From SAR202 cluster bacterium bin90 (GTDB lineage Bacteria > Chloroflexota > Dehalococcoidia > Lucifugimonadales > JADFKI01), in NCBI GenBank assembly GCA_002238855.1, contig MPND01000017.1:1-64000 (forward strand): a DNA stretch of 64,000 nt, in the 5' to 3' direction. Position numbers and translations under genes: made by a program. The notes under the pieces were generated by a model. It did not search any database, was not told where the DNA came from, and saw only the letters and a program-made list of their open reading frames with translations. Of this stretch, positions 1-15,351 are shown piece after piece. Positions within the stretch are counted from its first letter, which is position 1, and every line of letters starts with the position of its first letter.

Positions 1-221
1 GTGCGGAGCTGCTCTTCGAGGTCTTCAGCCAGCGCTACGAGCGTGGGTCGATCCTCGTGACAACGAACCTGCCGTTCGACGAGTGGACCGAGATGTTCGG
101 GTCGGAGAGGCTGACCGGCGCTCTGCTGGACAGGCTCACTCATCACGTTCATATCATCGAGATGAACGGCGACAGTTACCGACTCAAGCAGAGTAGCAGA
201 GCAACCGCACCATCGTCCTGA
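1..221 (+). pseudogene. istB: IS21-family helper ATPase IstB, 3' end only
   Basis: The open frame enters at the window edge (first full codon at base 3) and stops at 219-221, giving 72 residues. The stretch SILVTTNLPFDEW, then FGSERLTGALLDRL and HVHIIEMNGDSYRLKQS, is the conserved C-terminal end of IstB, the AAA+ helper ATPase that works with the IstA transposase in IS21 elements. Only the C-terminal part lies in the window, so it is unclear whether the gene is intact upstream. The next few hundred bases carry no clear terminal inverted repeat. Identification of the family is firm; activity of the element is unknown. Confidence 0.85.
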
Positions 222-425
222 AGTAGAACCACGACCTCAAGCCGATCCTCGCAGAAGAGGACATATTCCTTTAGCAATTAGCACGGACATTTATGCTGAA
301 CAATTACCCCAGGTGGTACACTTTTACTCCGCCCCAGTGGCATGTTTTCCCGCCGCCCTTGACACCTTGTATTTGGTAACGCTGAGATTGATGCCCAGAG
401 GACGCTATCAGAAGCACCTAGGGCA

Positions 426-647
426 ATGGTTGTATTGGCTGACTCAGAACAGAGCAATTCCTGGAACGAGGGCGAGTGCTCGTCTGCGGAGGAATGCAGT
501 TATGCGGTTATTCTGGTTGGTGATCATTTTGTATATCTGGCATCGAATACCCAAGAATCAACTGACATGTCCGAGTCCCCTAAAATGAACACCGTGTACG
601 CGGTTCCTATAGAGGACATAGCGTATTTTAAATACCTGAAGGAGTGA
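426..647 (+). CDS. Small hypothetical protein, possibly a gene remnant
   Basis: A 73-residue frame whose second half (YAVILVGDHFVYLAS ... YAVPIEDIAYFKYLKE) has the alternating hydrophobic pattern of a real beta-rich protein rather than random translation. The frame stays open upstream to about base 363 without a convincing ribosome binding site, so the 5' part may be lost; an IS21 fragment lies just upstream. No family was recognised. A competing frame at 313-588 looks less protein-like. Treat as a possible truncated gene. Confidence 0.3.
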   Translation: MVVLADSEQSNSWNEGECSSAEECSYAVILVGDHFVYLASNTQESTDMSESPKMNTVYAVPIEDIAYFKYLKE

Positions 648-721
648 TTGACTGGAGGACAGCACGAAAGGCGTTAGTGAGGTGCGTCAGATGCTTTTCG
701 AGTCCTATATCGGTCTCTTTT

Positions 722-898
722 TCAGTCGTGCCTAGTGCGGGTGACCTTGCCGTTGAGGGTGGCTTCGGCTAGGCAGAGCCAGCAGATGGGCTGCTCCAAG
801 AAATTATAGTAGGCGTTCTTCTTTGCTACTGCGTCTCCGCACCATTGGCAGACACGTAGGCATGCCTGTTGCTGCTTGTTGGCGGTTTCGGGAGTCAT
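722..898 (-). CDS. Small zinc-ribbon-like protein (58 aa)
   Basis: A short minus-strand gene starting with ATG at 898-896, preceded by an AAAGGA ribosome binding site about seven bases upstream. The product begins MTPETANKQQQACLRVCQWC and has a second cysteine pair in ICWLCLAEATL, so it carries two CxxC knuckles about 20 residues apart, as in small treble-clef or zinc-ribbon proteins. It lies downstream of, and in the same direction as, another tiny gene (955-1104), and both could be read from the promoter at 1214-1242. Function is unknown. A nucleic-acid-binding or regulatory role is only a guess from the metal-binding pattern. Confidence 0.55.
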   Translation of the reverse strand: MTPETANKQQQACLRVCQWCGDAVAKKNAYYNFLEQPICWLCLAEATLNGKVTRTRHD

Positions 899-954
899 GG
901 TCGGTCCTTTCTTGTTTTCGTGGTGGGTGAGTGGCTGCCGTGGACGGCGTGGGG

Positions 955-1104
955 TTAGATTGAGCGGAGCGCCATGAGGGTGGCGGGGCCGAGGATGAGC
1001 GCGAGCAGCACGGTGTTTGGGGAGGGCGCCCGGATGCTGATGAGCGTGATGCCTTCGGAGAGGCGGGACCGGATGCTGGTTGTGCGGGTGGATGCGGTCT
1101 TCAT
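955..1104 (-). CDS. Small hydrophobic-tail protein (49 aa)
   Basis: The ATG at 1104-1102 is preceded by an AAAGGAG ribosome binding site, a better start than any further upstream. The 49-residue product has a basic, serine/threonine-rich N-terminus (MKTASTRTTSIRSRLSEG) and a hydrophobic C-terminal run (TVLLALILGPATLMAL) long enough for one membrane segment. It is followed in the same direction by the small CxxC protein at 722-898. No family was recognised; it may be a small membrane protein. Confidence 0.5.
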   Translation of the reverse strand: MKTASTRTTSIRSRLSEGITLISIRAPSPNTVLLALILGPATLMALRSI

Positions 1105-1213
1105 GTCGGTGGACTCCTTTTTGGGTCGTGATGCTGGTTGTGGTTCCCGGTTAAGGGCCGGGGAGTGGCGTTTGTTTGCGTTGCCAGTCTGGTAGCCCTT
1201 CTTTATATTACAA

Positions 1214-1242
1214 ATCGTAACATAGAGTATTGTATATGTCAA
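1214..1242 (-). promoter_or_regulatory. Sigma70-type promoter for the two small minus-strand genes
   Basis: On the minus strand a perfect -35 TTGACA (1242-1237) is followed after exactly 17 bases by TACGAT (1219-1214), a 4/6 match to the -10 consensus, in a locally AT-rich patch. It points at the small genes at 955-1104 and 722-898, about 110 bases ahead of the first start codon. Confidence 0.6.
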
Positions 1243-1310
1243 TGATTGGATGATAATGGTGTGTTTATGGCTGGTTGGGTGGGGATTGAGAATGGGCTGT
1301 GTGTGGGTCA

Positions 1311-1351
1311 CATCACCCCCATCCTAACCTTCCCCCGTCGAGGGGGAAGGG
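1311..1351. repeat. Palindromic intergenic repeat, CCTTCCCCC family
   Basis: The core is a hairpin, CCTTCCCCC-gtcg-AGGGGGAAGG, preceded by a CACCCCCATCCTAA arm. Near-identical or related cores recur in the window at 5638, 15250, 17141, 18911, 22770, 25536, 31267 and 37425, always between genes. It is best read as a REP/MITE-type interspersed element. Confidence 0.8.
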
Positions 1352-1377
1352 ATTTATATGATGCTATGGGATAGCAG

Positions 1378-1407
1378 TTGACATTCCGGGTGGGGCTGTG
1401 TTAGTGT
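1378..1407 (+). promoter_or_regulatory. Possible rpoB promoter
   Basis: A perfect TTGACA (1378-1383) is followed after 18 bases by TAGTGT (1402-1407), a weak -10 match, in an AT-rich tract about 280 bases ahead of rpoB. The -35 is good, the -10 is poor, and the next AT-rich hexamer is too far away. A long leader would follow. Confidence 0.35.
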
Positions 1408-1466
1408 TATATATTAGTCAAAATATGTGCTTTTCCACCAATGCGTACTCTCGATTGCAGACATAT

Positions 1467-1493
1467 CACCTCAGTCGAGGTGCGTCATTTTTT
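1467..1493 (+). terminator. Small hairpin plus T-run in the rpoB leader (possible attenuator)
   Basis: CACCTC (1467-1472) pairs with GAGGTG (1477-1482) across a 4-base loop, and a run of six T follows five bases later (1488-1493). It lies between the candidate promoter and rpoB, so it could terminate upstream transcription or attenuate rpoB. The short stem and the gap before the T-run limit confidence. Confidence 0.35.
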
Positions 1494-1686
1494 GTATCCC
1501 ACTGTTTTCCACATGGTTTGCCCCATAGTTTGACCCATCGTCGTGGTCATTGACGGCTAGGGCGCATCAGAAGCATCCCGCAGTCAATCTGACCAGAGAC
1601 AGACGACAGAGAGCCCGTTTACGAGCATTGGCAGACAAGAAAGCCAAGCGACGAATAGCCATCACTTTGCCGAGGAGCGTGAGTGT

Positions 1687-5598
<3,912 letters not shown>

Positions 5599-5637
5599 CG
5601 CGAGAAGAATACTGAATGGATGGAGGGGAGTGGAGAT

Positions 5638-5674
5638 ATACCCCCTCCCTAACCCTCCCCTGAGGGGGCGGGGA
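5638..5674. repeat. Palindromic intergenic repeat after rpoB
   Basis: CCCTCCCTAACCCTCCCC-TGA-GGGGGCGGGG is a diverged member of the CCTTCCCCC family, sitting about 40 bases after the rpoB stop codon and before the inserted two-gene cassette. Confidence 0.6.
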
Positions 5675-5710
5675 CAAGATGAGCGGCGATGATATGGAGG
5701 AACCCGGCAA

Positions 5711-6085
5711 TTGGAAACGCCGCAAGGCAGTGATTCTGAGCGGTTGCCGGAGACGATAACGGCGAGAGGCCGGACTAGAGCAGTCAGCCGACATGCCGTA
5801 CGTGACACACATACGGACATTACCGCAGAAATCATTGAGTTTGTGCTTAACAACTGGGTTTTTCGTGGAATTTGCGTTGATTCACAAAACAGACAAGGAC
5901 GAGTGCACTGGGCGTTCACGACTGAGCATAACGAAATGATCAGGGTGGTTGTTTCTATGAACGATGAAACAATCGTAACGGCTCATCAGGATCGAACGGC
6001 TACAAGACATTGGAATGCGGGAAGCCGCGAATACTTTGAAAGTCGTTGTGGGAATTTGGAGGAGCGAGATGCAAATTCACTATGA
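5711..6085 (+). CDS. DUF4258-like small protein (possible toxin-type partner)
   Basis: The start chosen is TTG with GGAGG ten bases upstream, giving 124 residues. The central pattern SRHAVRDTHTDI ... EIIEFVLNN ... IRVVVSMNDETIVTAHQDR resembles the DUF4258 fold (an Arg/His-rich first helix, a 'vL' helix, then a beta hairpin). Such proteins are related to BrnT-type ribonuclease toxins, and the family is often coupled to DUF2283 genes. Here the last 17 bases overlap the start of the DUF2283 gene, implying translational coupling. The pair is inserted between rpoB and rpoC and would be transcribed with them. Family assignment is from pattern only; toxicity is not shown. Confidence 0.55.
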   Translation: METPQGSDSERLPETITARGRTRAVSRHAVRDTHTDITAEIIEFVLNNWVFRGICVDSQNRQGRVHWAFTTEHNEMIRVVVSMNDETIVTAHQDRTATRHWNAGSREYFESRCGNLEERDANSL

Positions 6086-6458
6086 CGATGAAGTGGATGT
6101 ACTGAGCATACGCAAAGAGAACTCCAGTGGTGTATTCGAGTCTTTGATTTACGATTGCGGCGTGGCCGTCGAACTTGCTACAAAGGATGGCAATGACATA
6201 GCAGGGCTTCTGATCGAAGGGGCTTCGGCTTTTCTGCCATTGGGCGAAAAGGATTACGATGCCGAGTCCGACACGCTGCAGGTGGGCAGAATAGTCGCCG
6301 ACGCCGACCTGGTTACCGAGAACGGCGACCTTACCGCCTATTGGCAGGCCAGCGAGATTGTTCCGGAAGACTACGATGCCATAGGTGTCGCCATCAGGAA
6401 TGCATCCGTTTACTTTGAGAATATGGTCATATTATCCCGCGAGCCTGCAATTCACTGA
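6069..6458 (+). CDS. DUF2283 family protein
   Basis: The ATG at 6069 has a GGAGGAG site just upstream, a clearer start than the in-frame one at 6015. The product is 129 residues. Its N-terminus, MQIHYDDEVDVLSIR then GVAVELATKDGNDIAGLLIEGAS, is the DUF2283 signature (Y-D-x-x-x-D-x-L-x-I ... G-x-I-x-G-x-E/L-I-x-x-A), with an extra C-terminal region from about residue 60. DUF2283 proteins are small, uncharacterised and frequently paired with DUF4258 or TA genes. It overlaps the DUF4258-like gene by 17 bases and ends 115 bases before rpoC. Confidence 0.75.
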   Translation: MQIHYDDEVDVLSIRKENSSGVFESLIYDCGVAVELATKDGNDIAGLLIEGASAFLPLGEKDYDAESDTLQVGRIVADADLVTENGDLTAYWQASEIVPEDYDAIGVAIRNASVYFENMVILSREPAIH

Positions 6459-6573
6459 CATAACGAAACTTCTACAGCCCGGCAAGCTCACATATCGACA
6501 AACGGACATGACAAACGGACACACCGATCAACTCACAATCTACACACTGACAAGACATTCAGGAGTGTGCTAA

Positions 6574-10689
<4,116 letters not shown>

Positions 10690-10713
10690 ATAAAACGGAC
10701 ATAGACGGATAGG

Positions 10714-10755
10714 ATGGACGGGACGCCGTAGAGAAGGTGTCCCGTCCATTTTTTT
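10714..10755 (+). terminator. Intrinsic terminator after rpoC
   Basis: ATGGACGGGAC (10714-10724) pairs perfectly with GTCCCGTCCAT (10739-10749) and runs straight into seven T residues. This is a textbook Rho-independent terminator that closes the rpoBC unit. Confidence 0.92.
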
Positions 10756-10809
10756 GCTCAAAGCTGAATTACGGAGCATTTCACTTCGTTCGGGCCGAGG
10801 AGGATAGTC

Positions 10810-12381
10810 TTGGTAGTAAACGGTACATCACGCAATGGAACGGCAGTCAAAGATCGAGATGCGGCTGTAATGGAGTTACATCTGCGTATATCCGACGCGG
10901 ATCTGGTCGCCGAGTTATCAGCACGCGAGGAGGGCGAGGAACGCGAGGAGTTCGCGATCTCGGCGTTGAAGATAGGCACGATTGCGCTGCGGCAGGCGCA
11001 AGGCAGGATTGACGCCGATACGGTTCGTCACGAGGGTGAGCGCTTTATTTCGGAAATGGGGTATGCCCTTGAGACGCACCAGAATGAAGTTACCGGGCAG
11101 ATCAGCACATGCCTCAAAGAGTACTTCGATCCGGAGAGCGGGCGATTCAACGAGAGGGTGAAGAGTCTGATTCAAAAGGATGGCGAGATTGAGCGGGTTA
11201 TCCGCAGTCAGATAGATGGCGACGGATCCGAATTGGCGCGAACGCTCACCACACATGTTGGTGTAGAAAGCCCTTTGATGCACATGCTTGATCCCAACGC
11301 CAAAGACGGATTAATCAACAATCTCTCCGAGTCGGCAAGTGGCACGCTGACGGAACAGCGGGAATTGATACTTCGTGAGTTCTCGCTGGACAACAAAGAA
11401 GGCGCGCTCAGTCGTCTGCTTGAAGAATTGGAGAAGAATCACGGGGAAGTGGGGGACTCCCTGCAGAACCAAATTGATACGGTGACTGAAGAGTTTTCAC
11501 TGGACAAGGAGGACTCGGCACTGTCGCGGCTAATGAGTCGGGTTGAAGGAGCGCAGAAGAAGATCACTCGTGAGTTTTCTTTAGATGAGGAAGACACGGC
11601 TTTGGCAAGGATGCAGAAGAAGCTGTTGGATGTTCTCGAAAACCAGCGGCAGACCAACGCGCAATTCCAAGAAGAAGTAAAGATTTCGCTTGCTGAAATG
11701 AACACGCGGAAAAAAGAGGCTGCCAAGTCAACGCTGCATGGCCTCGAATTCGAGGACCAGGTGTACGGTTTCGTCAATGATCTGAACGTGAATACGGGCG
11801 ATTTCGTTACACAGACGGGGAACCAAACCGGAGACTTTGGGCGCAGCAAGAAGGGAGATGTAGTCATACAGCTTGGTTCTGAGCATGTGGCTACCGGTGC
11901 GCGGATTGTGATCGAAGCGAAAGACGACAAGTCTTACACCATAGACGGCGCACTAGCCGAGTTGGAAGAAGCAAAGAAGAACCGAGACGCGAGCATAGGA
12001 CTGTTCGTATTTTCTTCCGGTTCTGCCCCAACCGGCCTGGAAGCGTTCAAACGCTATGGAGATGACCTAATGGTGGTCTGGAACGCTGAAGATGCGAATA
12101 CCAACGTGATACTCGAGGCAGGTGTATCAGTTGCCAAAGCACTCTGTGTGCAATCCAGGGGTCACAGTGAAGAATTAGGCGCCGATATCGATGCAATCAG
12201 AGAAGCGGTTCTGGACATAGAAAAGCAGCGAGAAGGGTTAGAGGACATCACAAAATCCGCCAGTGCGATTGACAATCATGTCACCAAGATACTCAATCGT
12301 TCTCGAATAATGGGCAACAATTTGGACAGACAGATAGGCATCCTGAACGAAAAGGTAGAAATTCTTCGGCAAGGACAATAG
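10810..12381 (+). CDS. Coiled-coil EFSLD-repeat protein with possible PD-(D/E)xK nuclease site
   Basis: The frame starts at TTG with GAGGAGG just upstream and encodes 523 residues. The first 300 residues are mostly charged alpha helix and contain three copies of a motif of the form [RE]EFSLDxxxxALxR at about residues 189, 227 and 254. A globular region follows. GDVVIQL (Asp350) and IVIEAKDD (Glu369-Ala-Lys371) match the D-x(n)-E-x-K metal site of PD-(D/E)xK nucleases. The last 100 residues are coiled coil again. No signal peptide is visible. It stands alone between the rpoC terminator and a PPOX gene. A DNA-handling or defence role is inference; I know no characterised member. Confidence 0.6.
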   Translation: MVVNGTSRNGTAVKDRDAAVMELHLRISDADLVAELSAREEGEEREEFAISALKIGTIALRQAQGRIDADTVRHEGERFISEMGYALETHQNEVTGQISTCLKEYFDPESGRFNERVKSLIQKDGEIERVIRSQIDGDGSELARTLTTHVGVESPLMHMLDPNAKDGLINNLSESASGTLTEQRELILREFSLDNKEGALSRLLEELEKNHGEVGDSLQNQIDTVTEEFSLDKEDSALSRLMSRVEGAQKKITREFSLDEEDTALARMQKKLLDVLENQRQTNAQFQEEVKISLAEMNTRKKEAAKSTLHGLEFEDQVYGFVNDLNVNTGDFVTQTGNQTGDFGRSKKGDVVIQLGSEHVATGARIVIEAKDDKSYTIDGALAELEEAKKNRDASIGLFVFSSGSAPTGLEAFKRYGDDLMVVWNAEDANTNVILEAGVSVAKALCVQSRGHSEELGADIDAIREAVLDIEKQREGLEDITKSASAIDNHVTKILNRSRIMGNNLDRQIGILNEKVEILRQGQ

Positions 12382-12427
12382 ACGAAGGCGAAAGCGCCGG
12401 AAGTGAGATTACACGGGGGAGACTGCC

Positions 12428-13027
12428 ATGAGCGCGAAGGTACACGATTTTCATGATGGGAACCTGCATTTTCAGGAGCGGTTCGGGACGGTGAAGCTGG
12501 CGGAGCGGGTGGCTCAGAGGGCTTCGGAGCGGCTGAAGAAAGAACAGCGGGAGTTTATCGAGCAGGCGGATATGTTCTTCATGGCGACTTGCGACCATCG
12601 CGGGCTGCCGACTTGCTCTTATAAGGGCGGCGACCCGGGGTTCATTACGGTGGTGGACGACGGGTGCATTGCGTTTCCGAATTATGACGGGAACGGCAAG
12701 TACCAGAGCATGGGCAACCTGCTGAAGAACCCGAATGTGGGGCTGCTGTTCGTGGATTTCGTGGGGCAGGCGCGGCTGAGGCTTCAGGGGGTGGTGTCGA
12801 TTGATGAGGATGACGAGCTGATGGCGAAGTACGAGGGGGCGCAGTTCATCGTGCGGGTGGCGCTGACGGAGGTGTACCCGAACTGCGCGAGGTATGTGCA
12901 TAAGTACGACCTTGTGGAGCGGTCAGTGTATGTGCCGCGCAAGAATGCGAGCGCGCCGACGCCGGAGTGGAAGCGGGAGCTACGGGACTACCTGCCGGAG
13001 GGGGATCCGGCGCGGAGTGGCGACTAA
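12428..13027 (+). CDS. Pyridoxamine 5'-phosphate oxidase-like FMN-binding protein
   Basis: The 199-residue product has the split beta-barrel pattern of PNPOx-like flavoproteins: an N-terminal helix ending EFIEQADMFFMATCDHRGLP, then CSYKGGDPGFITVVDD and a MGNLLKNPNVGLLFVDF strand. In this family such regions bind FMN (or F420) and reduce small substrates. The C-terminal YPNCARYVHKY motif is typical of the PPOX subgroup that includes general stress and phosphohydrolase-associated proteins. The ATG follows GGGGGAGACTGCC. It is 46 bases downstream of the EFSLD-repeat gene and may be co-transcribed with it. The substrate is unknown. Confidence 0.85.
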   Translation: MSAKVHDFHDGNLHFQERFGTVKLAERVAQRASERLKKEQREFIEQADMFFMATCDHRGLPTCSYKGGDPGFITVVDDGCIAFPNYDGNGKYQSMGNLLKNPNVGLLFVDFVGQARLRLQGVVSIDEDDELMAKYEGAQFIVRVALTEVYPNCARYVHKYDLVERSVYVPRKNASAPTPEWKRELRDYLPEGDPARSGD

Positions 13028-13074
13028 CATGGATGGGGAGGATTGTCTGAGTCTTGGGGCTCCGCGTAGGTGGA

Positions 13075-13287
13075 ATGAATAGAGCGAGATTGACGATGAC
13101 AAGACAACTGACCGCGGTTATCGAGCTGGAGGGGGATGGCTATGTGGCGCTGTGCCCTGAGTTAGACATTGCTAGCCAAGGGGACAGCGTACAAGAGGCC
13201 CGCGACAACTTAAAGGAAGCGCTTGAGTTGTTCTTCGAAGTAGCCCCAGATTCCGAAATAGAGCGACGACATACTAGGACGTGCTGA
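13075..13287 (+). CDS. hicB: HicB-family antitoxin, tail probably frameshifted, no HicA
   Basis: MTRQLTAVIELEGDGYVALC then PELDIASQGDSVQEARDNLK is the HicB fold, the antitoxin that neutralises HicA mRNA interferases. The ATG at 13075 (AGGTGG upstream) or the one at 13096 could start it. After ALELFFE the expected acidic tail is replaced by IERRHTRTC. In another frame just downstream the bases read DVLT and then FEIQ, resembling the usual HicB ending, so the tail has probably suffered a frameshift. No hicA follows; a palindromic repeat does. It is likely a decaying orphan. Confidence 0.7.
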   Translation: MNRARLTMTRQLTAVIELEGDGYVALCPELDIASQGDSVQEARDNLKEALELFFEVAPDSEIERRHTRTC

Positions 13288-13369
13288 CATTTTGAGATTC
13301 AAAGCAATTTGGTTAAATTTCAGCACCGAAAATGGAATGTCCAGCGTAAAATTGCCCCACGCAACCCCT

Positions 13370-13397
13370 CTGGATTCCCGCCTGCGCGGGAATGACG
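13370..13397. repeat. Short palindrome of the CTGGATTCC...GGAATGACG type
   Basis: CTGGATTCCCGC-CTGC-GCGGGAATGACG is a hairpin element; a second copy lies at 21924-21951. It sits in the 212-base gap between the decayed hicB and the sulfatase cluster, which otherwise holds nothing recognisable. Confidence 0.75.
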
Positions 13398-13499
13398 GGC
13401 TGAAAACCGCGAATGTCAACAAGAACCTAGTGATGCCGCCTAGTTCCGGGTGCTGAGAGGGTGCATGCCGTCCGGATGGACTTCAGCGATGAACTGCTC

Positions 13500-15137
13500 T
13501 TATGAAGGTGGATGCTCCGGTGAGGGGTTTAATGTTGCGCTCATTCCTGCGAGCGCTTCGGGGTCGTAGGAAGCGAGCCATTCCATGAATTCGGCCAGCC
13601 ATTGCTCGGAGGGTGGGCCAGCGTATGGCGGCAGGTCGAATCTTGGCGGAGACTCCGTGAGGCGCGGGTCGTCCTGCTCTTGTAGCACTGCCATGAGGCG
13701 AGCGTTCAGGTCGGCGCGGATTTCTGCATACTCGTCTTTGTATGCCACGTTCTCCATGTAGTCCGGGTCTTTGCGCAGGTTGTATAGCTCTTCCTGGGGT
13801 CTTTTCCCGAATGACAGCTCGAATAGTGGCCGAACGTCTTCCCTCGCCCTGTTATAGAGTATCCACACCTTGGTTGGGCCTTTGTCTATATCGGCGAACA
13901 CTGCCTGATAGTTATTCAGTATTTCTTCCCTGGGCGGCGGTTCCGTGTCGTAGTCATCCAAGCCCTCGGGGTCGCCCATTGGCCAGCGGTCAGGCTCGAA
14001 ATTGTAGATATAGAGGAAGCCGTCGGTGCGGATCGCCCTCTGGGGATATGGAAGGCCGCCCTCCCTTGCGGTGTTATGCCTTTCGCGGCCGGTTACGACG
14101 AAATCACGTTCATCTTCCACACGCCCACTGTCGTCAGATTTGAGCAGTGGCACAATGCTGTTCCCCACCATGTCGGATGGTGGTTCCACTCCGGCGGCAT
14201 CGAGGAATGTGGGGGCGAGGTCCATGAGGTTCACGAAATCGGTTATGGTGCGGCCGGGTGATACCTGCCCGTGCCAGCGGACTGCCATTGCCACTTCGGA
14301 GCCGAGGTCGTACAGATTGCACTTTGCCCTGGGGAATCCGGGGATGCCGTGGTCGCCGCTGACGACGATGAGGGTGTTGTCCAGCTCTCCGATTGCTTCG
14401 AGGCGCTTAATGATTACGCCCAATCCCGCATCGAAGGCGAGGCATTCGCCGAGATAGTCGTTGAAGTCCTCGCGTATCTCGTGCACATCAGGGAGGAAGG
14501 CAGGCATGCGACCTTTCAGGTTGTCGGGGTCGAGGTCCCAGAGTTCCTTGCCGGAGCCTTGCTGCCAAGTGCGATGGGTATTGGTTGGGCCCCACCAGTA
14601 GCAGAACGGTGAATCAGAAGGTCTGGCGGCGAGGAAGCTATCGAAGTTTTCTTCTACTTCGGTGAGCAGTTCCTGTTTTGCATCGTCAATCGACTGACCA
14701 TCGGGGCGCCCTGTGACTTCTTCAGAGAAGCTGCTGAATCTGCTGCCCGCTGCTTCGTAAGCGGTGCGCGCTCCTCCGTACGGGGCGTCAACGTCTAGCC
14801 CGGGGGACCAGACCTTGTATGTGTAGCCGATGTGGTAGCCGGCTTCTTCAAGAATCAGGGGATAGGTTGGTATGGACTCGTCCCACCTGGCTCCGAATAG
14901 AATCGCGCCCAGTCCCGTCTGCCAGAAGTATCTGCCGCTCAGAACTGAGCTTCGGCAGGGGGTGCAGCTTGGAGCGGGGACGTGAGCGTTGAGGAAAAGT
15001 GCTCCCTCTTCTGCGATTCGGTCGAAGTTGGGAGTTTCGATGAGTTCGTGGATTGTGCTTTCGCCGGGCTGGTTGCGGTAGGCGCTGGCGTACCTACCCC
15101 AGTCATCGGCGAATGCGAAAACGATGTTTGGTTGCAA
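13500..15137 (-). CDS. Cys-type sulfatase, heparan N-sulfatase-like (paralog 1 of 4)
   Basis: The 545-residue product is an alkaline-phosphatase-superfamily sulfatase. Asp11-Asp12 (FAFADDWG) begin the metal site. Cys58 in SCTPCRSS fits C-x-P-x-R, the motif whose cysteine is converted to formylglycine. GYTYKVW supplies a catalytic lysine, and VSGDHGIPGFPRAKCNLY (around residue 260) the second metal pair. GDHGIPGFPxxKCNLY and the NFEPDRWP tail resemble the SGSH/N-sulfoglucosamine sulfohydrolase branch. It starts at TTG (GGAGC upstream), directly at the catalytic domain with no signal peptide, so a cytoplasmic location is expected. It is the last gene of the sulfatase series. The substrate is not determined. 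Confidence 0.9.
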   Translation of the reverse strand: MQPNIVFAFADDWGRYASAYRNQPGESTIHELIETPNFDRIAEEGALFLNAHVPAPSCTPCRSSVLSGRYFWQTGLGAILFGARWDESIPTYPLILEEAGYHIGYTYKVWSPGLDVDAPYGGARTAYEAAGSRFSSFSEEVTGRPDGQSIDDAKQELLTEVEENFDSFLAARPSDSPFCYWWGPTNTHRTWQQGSGKELWDLDPDNLKGRMPAFLPDVHEIREDFNDYLGECLAFDAGLGVIIKRLEAIGELDNTLIVVSGDHGIPGFPRAKCNLYDLGSEVAMAVRWHGQVSPGRTITDFVNLMDLAPTFLDAAGVEPPSDMVGNSIVPLLKSDDSGRVEDERDFVVTGRERHNTAREGGLPYPQRAIRTDGFLYIYNFEPDRWPMGDPEGLDDYDTEPPPREEILNNYQAVFADIDKGPTKVWILYNRAREDVRPLFELSFGKRPQEELYNLRKDPDYMENVAYKDEYAEIRADLNARLMAVLQEQDDPRLTESPPRFDLPPYAGPPSEQWLAEFMEWLASYDPEALAGMSATLNPSPEHPPS

Positions 15138-15249
15138 GAACTTGCTCCGGGTTGCATGAGTTGTGCTGGGGCATTAGGGAGGTGGGGCGAGCCGCGCGGA
15201 ATTAGTCGCAACGGTGTGCGGAGGTCAGGGATGCGTGCGGCGTGGATTC

Positions 15250-15336
15250 AGGGCTGGGCATAATTCATTTCAGCCCCATCCTAACCTTCCCCCATCAAGG
15301 GGGAAGGGACTTGTTTGCGGCTATAATGCCCAGCCC
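15250..15336. mobile_element. MITE-like element, copy A
   Basis: Terminal inverted repeats AGGGCTGGGCATAAT and ATAATGCCCAGCCCT bound an 87-base element. Its centre is the palindrome CCTTCCCCC-atca-AGGGGGAAGG. It lies between sulfatase paralogs 1 and 2. Other copies with the same termini are at 18911, 25635 and 26373. No coding capacity. Confidence 0.8.
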
Positions 15337-15351
15337 TAGTGGTTTCGCTGA

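Noticed and set aside
313-588. 91-codon frame beginning MVHFYSAPVACFP
   Set aside because: Less protein-like than the overlapping frame at 426-647, and no ribosome binding site was seen.
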